DNA of 35,272 nt from Alphaproteobacteria bacterium (lineage in GTDB: Bacteria; Pseudomonadota; Alphaproteobacteria; Micavibrionales; Micavibrionaceae). The stretch is from assembly GCA_020443075.1 (NCBI GenBank), contig JAGRIU010000025.1, positions 1-35,272 on the forward strand. Reading direction: 5' to 3'. How positions within the stretch are numbered: the first letter of the stretch is position 1; each line of letters opens with the position of its first letter. Below are positions 33,611-35,272 of the stretch, in pieces. Below the pieces are notes generated by a model. That model saw only the letters and a program-made list of their open reading frames with translations, did not search any database and was not told where the DNA came from. The translations under genes were made by a program, and so were the position numbers.

Positions 33611-33671
33611 ATCCTGGCGAAAGTCAGGATCTATGGCCTTGATGATACAGATCCCGGATCAAGTCCGGGAT
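33611..33671. repeat. REP/BIME-like double hairpin element
   Basis: Two hairpins in the gap before cysE: ATCCTG...CAGGAT (33611-33630) and the perfect 8-bp ATCCCGGA/TCCGGGAT around TCAAG (33651-33671). The sequence resembles dispersed palindromes found in many alphaproteobacterial intergenic regions. It might terminate the DUF502 transcript or be neutral. Confidence 0.75.
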
Positions 33672-33698
33672 GCGTGAGTGAGAAAGGATAATTGACGC

Positions 33699-34388
33699 AT
33701 GAGCCTGCTTGACGATATTCAATCCATTCAGCAGCGCGATCCGGCGGCCCCGACGTTTTTGGAGGTCGTTTTCGGCTATAACGGGTTTCATGCCCTGCTG
33801 TTTCACCGCCTGAACAATGCGATCTGGCGGATGGGCCTACGGGCGCTGGCGCGTTTTACCGCCAATATCGGGCGCATTTTAACAGGCATTGAAATCCATC
33901 CGGAAGCCAAAATCGGCGAGCGCCTGTTCATCGACCACGGCACGGGCGTTGTGATCGGGCAGACAGCCGTGATCGGCAATGATGTGACGATTTATCATGG
34001 TGTGACGCTGGGCGGGGTTGGACGCCAAGACCAGCGCGGTGCAAAACGCCACCCGACGATCGAGGACGGGGCGATGATCGGCGCGGGCGCGCAGGTGCTC
34101 GGCGATATCACGGTCGGCAAGCATGCAAAAGTCGGAGCCAATTCCGTTGTCACCAGCGATATTCCCGAAGGCAAAACAGCGCTGGGAATTCCGGCGCGCG
34201 TGATCGGCGGAGATGAAGTCGCGCGCGGTTACGGTATGCCGAGCCGCAGTGAAATGGATGCGCTTGTGACGACGCTGGATTGCGTGATGGAAGAGATGAA
34301 GCACATCCGCAGCGCGCTGGACATCGAACCGCCCTGCCCCGAGGAGAAAAAGCCTGCTAAAAAGACAGCCGTTAAAAAATCTGGTTAA
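33699..34388 (+). CDS. cysE: Serine O-acetyltransferase
   Basis: Transfers acetyl from acetyl-CoA to L-serine, giving O-acetylserine for cysteine synthesis. The 229 residues are the short EpsC/CysE form. The N-terminal helical part (1-60) leads to the left-handed beta-helix with hexapeptide repeats (IHPEAKIGERLFIDHGTGVV, then IGQTAVIGNDVTIYHGVTLG), including the catalytic His of HGTGVV. The C-terminal Lys/Pro-rich tail (EEKKPAKKTAVKKSG) is unusual for the family; its last codons lie in a palindrome. AAAGGA is well placed before ATG 33699. Confidence 0.95.
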   Translation: MSLLDDIQSIQQRDPAAPTFLEVVFGYNGFHALLFHRLNNAIWRMGLRALARFTANIGRILTGIEIHPEAKIGERLFIDHGTGVVIGQTAVIGNDVTIYHGVTLGGVGRQDQRGAKRHPTIEDGAMIGAGAQVLGDITVGKHAKVGANSVVTSDIPEGKTALGIPARVIGGDEVARGYGMPSRSEMDALVTTLDCVMEEMKHIRSALDIEPPCPEEKKPAKKTAVKKSG

Positions 34389-34409
34389 TATTCAGGAATA
34401 TTAACCAGA
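34380..34409. terminator. Palindromic terminator shared by two convergent genes
   Basis: Two 14-base arms, 34380-34393 and 34396-34409, are exactly complementary around AG. Both genes end inside it with codons TCT GGT TAA, so both proteins finish in Ser-Gly. On the minus strand the hairpin is followed by a T-run (complement of 34374-34379), a good intrinsic terminator for the gene at 34401-34868; on the plus strand the T-run is absent. Confidence 0.75.
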
Positions 34410-34868
34410 GGTCACTGGAACAAGAGCATCTCTACCGGTTTTTTCTTTGTAGAGTTTCTGTGCATTAACAAGATCCTCGTCAGGAACCCGTTCGATGGGC
34501 GTGCATTGCGTGTATTTCTTATCCGGTCCAGGCATAAGCCAGAAAAAATCGTGCATGTTTTCACGTGTCACCGTACACGTTTCCCCTGTTGCGAAGTTCC
34601 ATTTCTGTTGTATCGAAATGGTATCTTTCCTCGACCCTAAGTAGGAAGCTCTCTCCTGAGGTTCTCCACTAATCGTAAGTGTTCGAGCTTCCGGGTTTGC
34701 TACAACCGATATACTCTGGCGCTCGTGCAATTCTTGTCGGGGATCATGTACATCCATGTAAAGATGATCCAAAATGGCTGCACCCAAAAACAGAAATGGG
34801 AGAGATGCGATGGCAGAGCCTTTCCTTGAAGGATTAAATCCCCCGTATGCCGCATGCGTTTTGCTCAT
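34401..34868 (-). CDS. Membrane-anchored hypothetical protein, 155 residues
   Basis: I do not recognise this protein. ATG 34868 is preferred to TTG 34874 because AAAGG lies seven bases upstream. A hydrophobic segment at about residues 20-38 (IASLPFLFLGAAILDHLY) suggests a signal anchor; the rest is polar and likely periplasmic. Two Cys (GETCTVTREN and KKYTQCTPIE) could pair. The C-terminal end is helical. It is AT-richer than recG and cysE. It has its own likely promoter just after recG. Confidence 0.7.
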   Translation of the reverse strand: MSKTHAAYGGFNPSRKGSAIASLPFLFLGAAILDHLYMDVHDPRQELHERQSISVVANPEARTLTISGEPQERASYLGSRKDTISIQQKWNFATGETCTVTRENMHDFFWLMPGPDKKYTQCTPIERVPDEDLVNAQKLYKEKTGRDALVPVTSG

Positions 34869-34899
34869 ATCCAAACCTTTCCAAAATTCTTCTTGGGCG

Positions 34900-34928
34900 A
34901 GGTTAGCGACCTTATTTTAATACGTCAA
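34900..34928 (-). promoter_or_regulatory. Candidate promoter for the 155-residue gene
   Basis: Minus-strand TTGACG (34928-34923), 17-base spacer, TAACCT (34905-34900). The -35 matches five of six; the -10 is weak. It starts directly after the recG stop. Confidence 0.45.
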
Positions 34929-34932
34929 TAGA

Positions 34933-35272
34933 CTACCCGCTCCGTAGATACTGAATCGCCTGATCGCGTTCGAAGAGGTAGAGGAGTGTTTTGAGGGCGT
35001 GGCCGCGCTCGCTTTCGAGCTGTGGATCGCGCCGGAGGATCAGACGGGCATCATCGCGGGCGGCGGCCAGAAGCTCGCCATGCACATTCAAATCCGCCAG
35101 CCTGAAATCCAGCGCGCCGCTCTGGCGCACGCCGAGGATATCCCCGCCGCCGCGCAGCTCCAGATCTTTTTCCGCGATCAAAAAGCCGTTTTCGGTGTCG
35201 CGCATAATGGATAAGCGCGCTTTGGCCGTTTCGCCCAGCGGCGTGGAGTACAGCAAGAAACAATAGGATTGA
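34933..35272 (-). CDS. recG: ATP-dependent DNA helicase RecG, C-terminal end (partial)
   Basis: RecG remodels stalled replication forks and Holliday junctions. Only the last ~112 residues are in the window, ending at TAG 34935-34933. The conserved end is clear: LLYSTPLGETAKARL, DLELRGGGDILGVRQSG (the TRG region), FRLADLNVHGELLAAARDDAR. The gene continues beyond the window edge, and the frame is open to the last base. Confidence 0.95.
   Translation of the reverse strand, partial: QSYCFLLYSTPLGETAKARLSIMRDTENGFLIAEKDLELRGGGDILGVRQSGALDFRLADLNVHGELLAAARDDARLILRRDPQLESERGHALKTLLYLFERDQAIQYLRSG

Overview
The window is a gene-dense stretch of bacterial chromosome, best read as alphaproteobacterial. 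The gene content and order around uvrA, ssb, gyrA and coaD, the map/radC pairing, the COG1058 protein next to map, DUF502, the DUF2059-type secreted protein and the alphaproteobacterial type of UvrA zinc finger all point that way. I cannot name the genus. Most genes are housekeeping; shorter, AT-richer genes that I cannot assign are scattered between them.

Layout. 1-4724: the 3' end of dxs and a HAD phosphatase (+), facing an sppA broken by one in-frame TAA, which is coupled to aroC (-), then a hotdog thioesterase. 4837-7618: a small unknown gene, fabI (-) and a 450-residue unknown protein (+). 7641-12059: uvrA and a GGDEF diguanylate cyclase (-), with ssb (+) divergent from them. 12209-18363: a secreted DUF2059-like protein, a sodium:solute symporter, gyrA, a GNAT acetyltransferase and rlmJ. 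18372-19801: an unknown gene (-), coaD, tRNA-Lys and a palindromic element. 19802-22938: an HD-GYP protein with a degenerate receiver, purB and a chorismate-mutase-like protein. 23023-25812: iron and redox genes (bacterioferritin, a thioredoxin-like protein, a Bfd-like ferredoxin) and a periplasmic cyclophilin. 25823-29026: a GH13 glucosidase overlapping a convergent membrane protein, then a membrane coiled-coil protein made of 21-residue repeats. 29252-32034: map, an unknown secreted protein, radC and an L,D-transpeptidase lipoprotein in one tight minus-strand operon. 32111-35272: a CinA-N-domain protein, a DUF502 membrane protein, cysE, an unknown gene and the 3' end of recG.

The most unusual structure is at gyrA. 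The GNAT-rlmJ pair lies between two copies of a 15-bp sequence from the acidic gyrA tail. After rlmJ the reading frame of a second, displaced gyrA tail runs on to its own stop. This looks like insertion into the 3' end of gyrA with replacement of the terminal codons. Other points of interest are the nonsense codon that separates the two catalytic residues of SppA, a palindrome that encodes the last codons of two convergent genes and serves as their terminator, a 103-bp palindromic element abutting tRNA-Lys, and a tandem chorismate-mutase-like protein. I see no CRISPR array, transposase, integrase or recognisable defence system.
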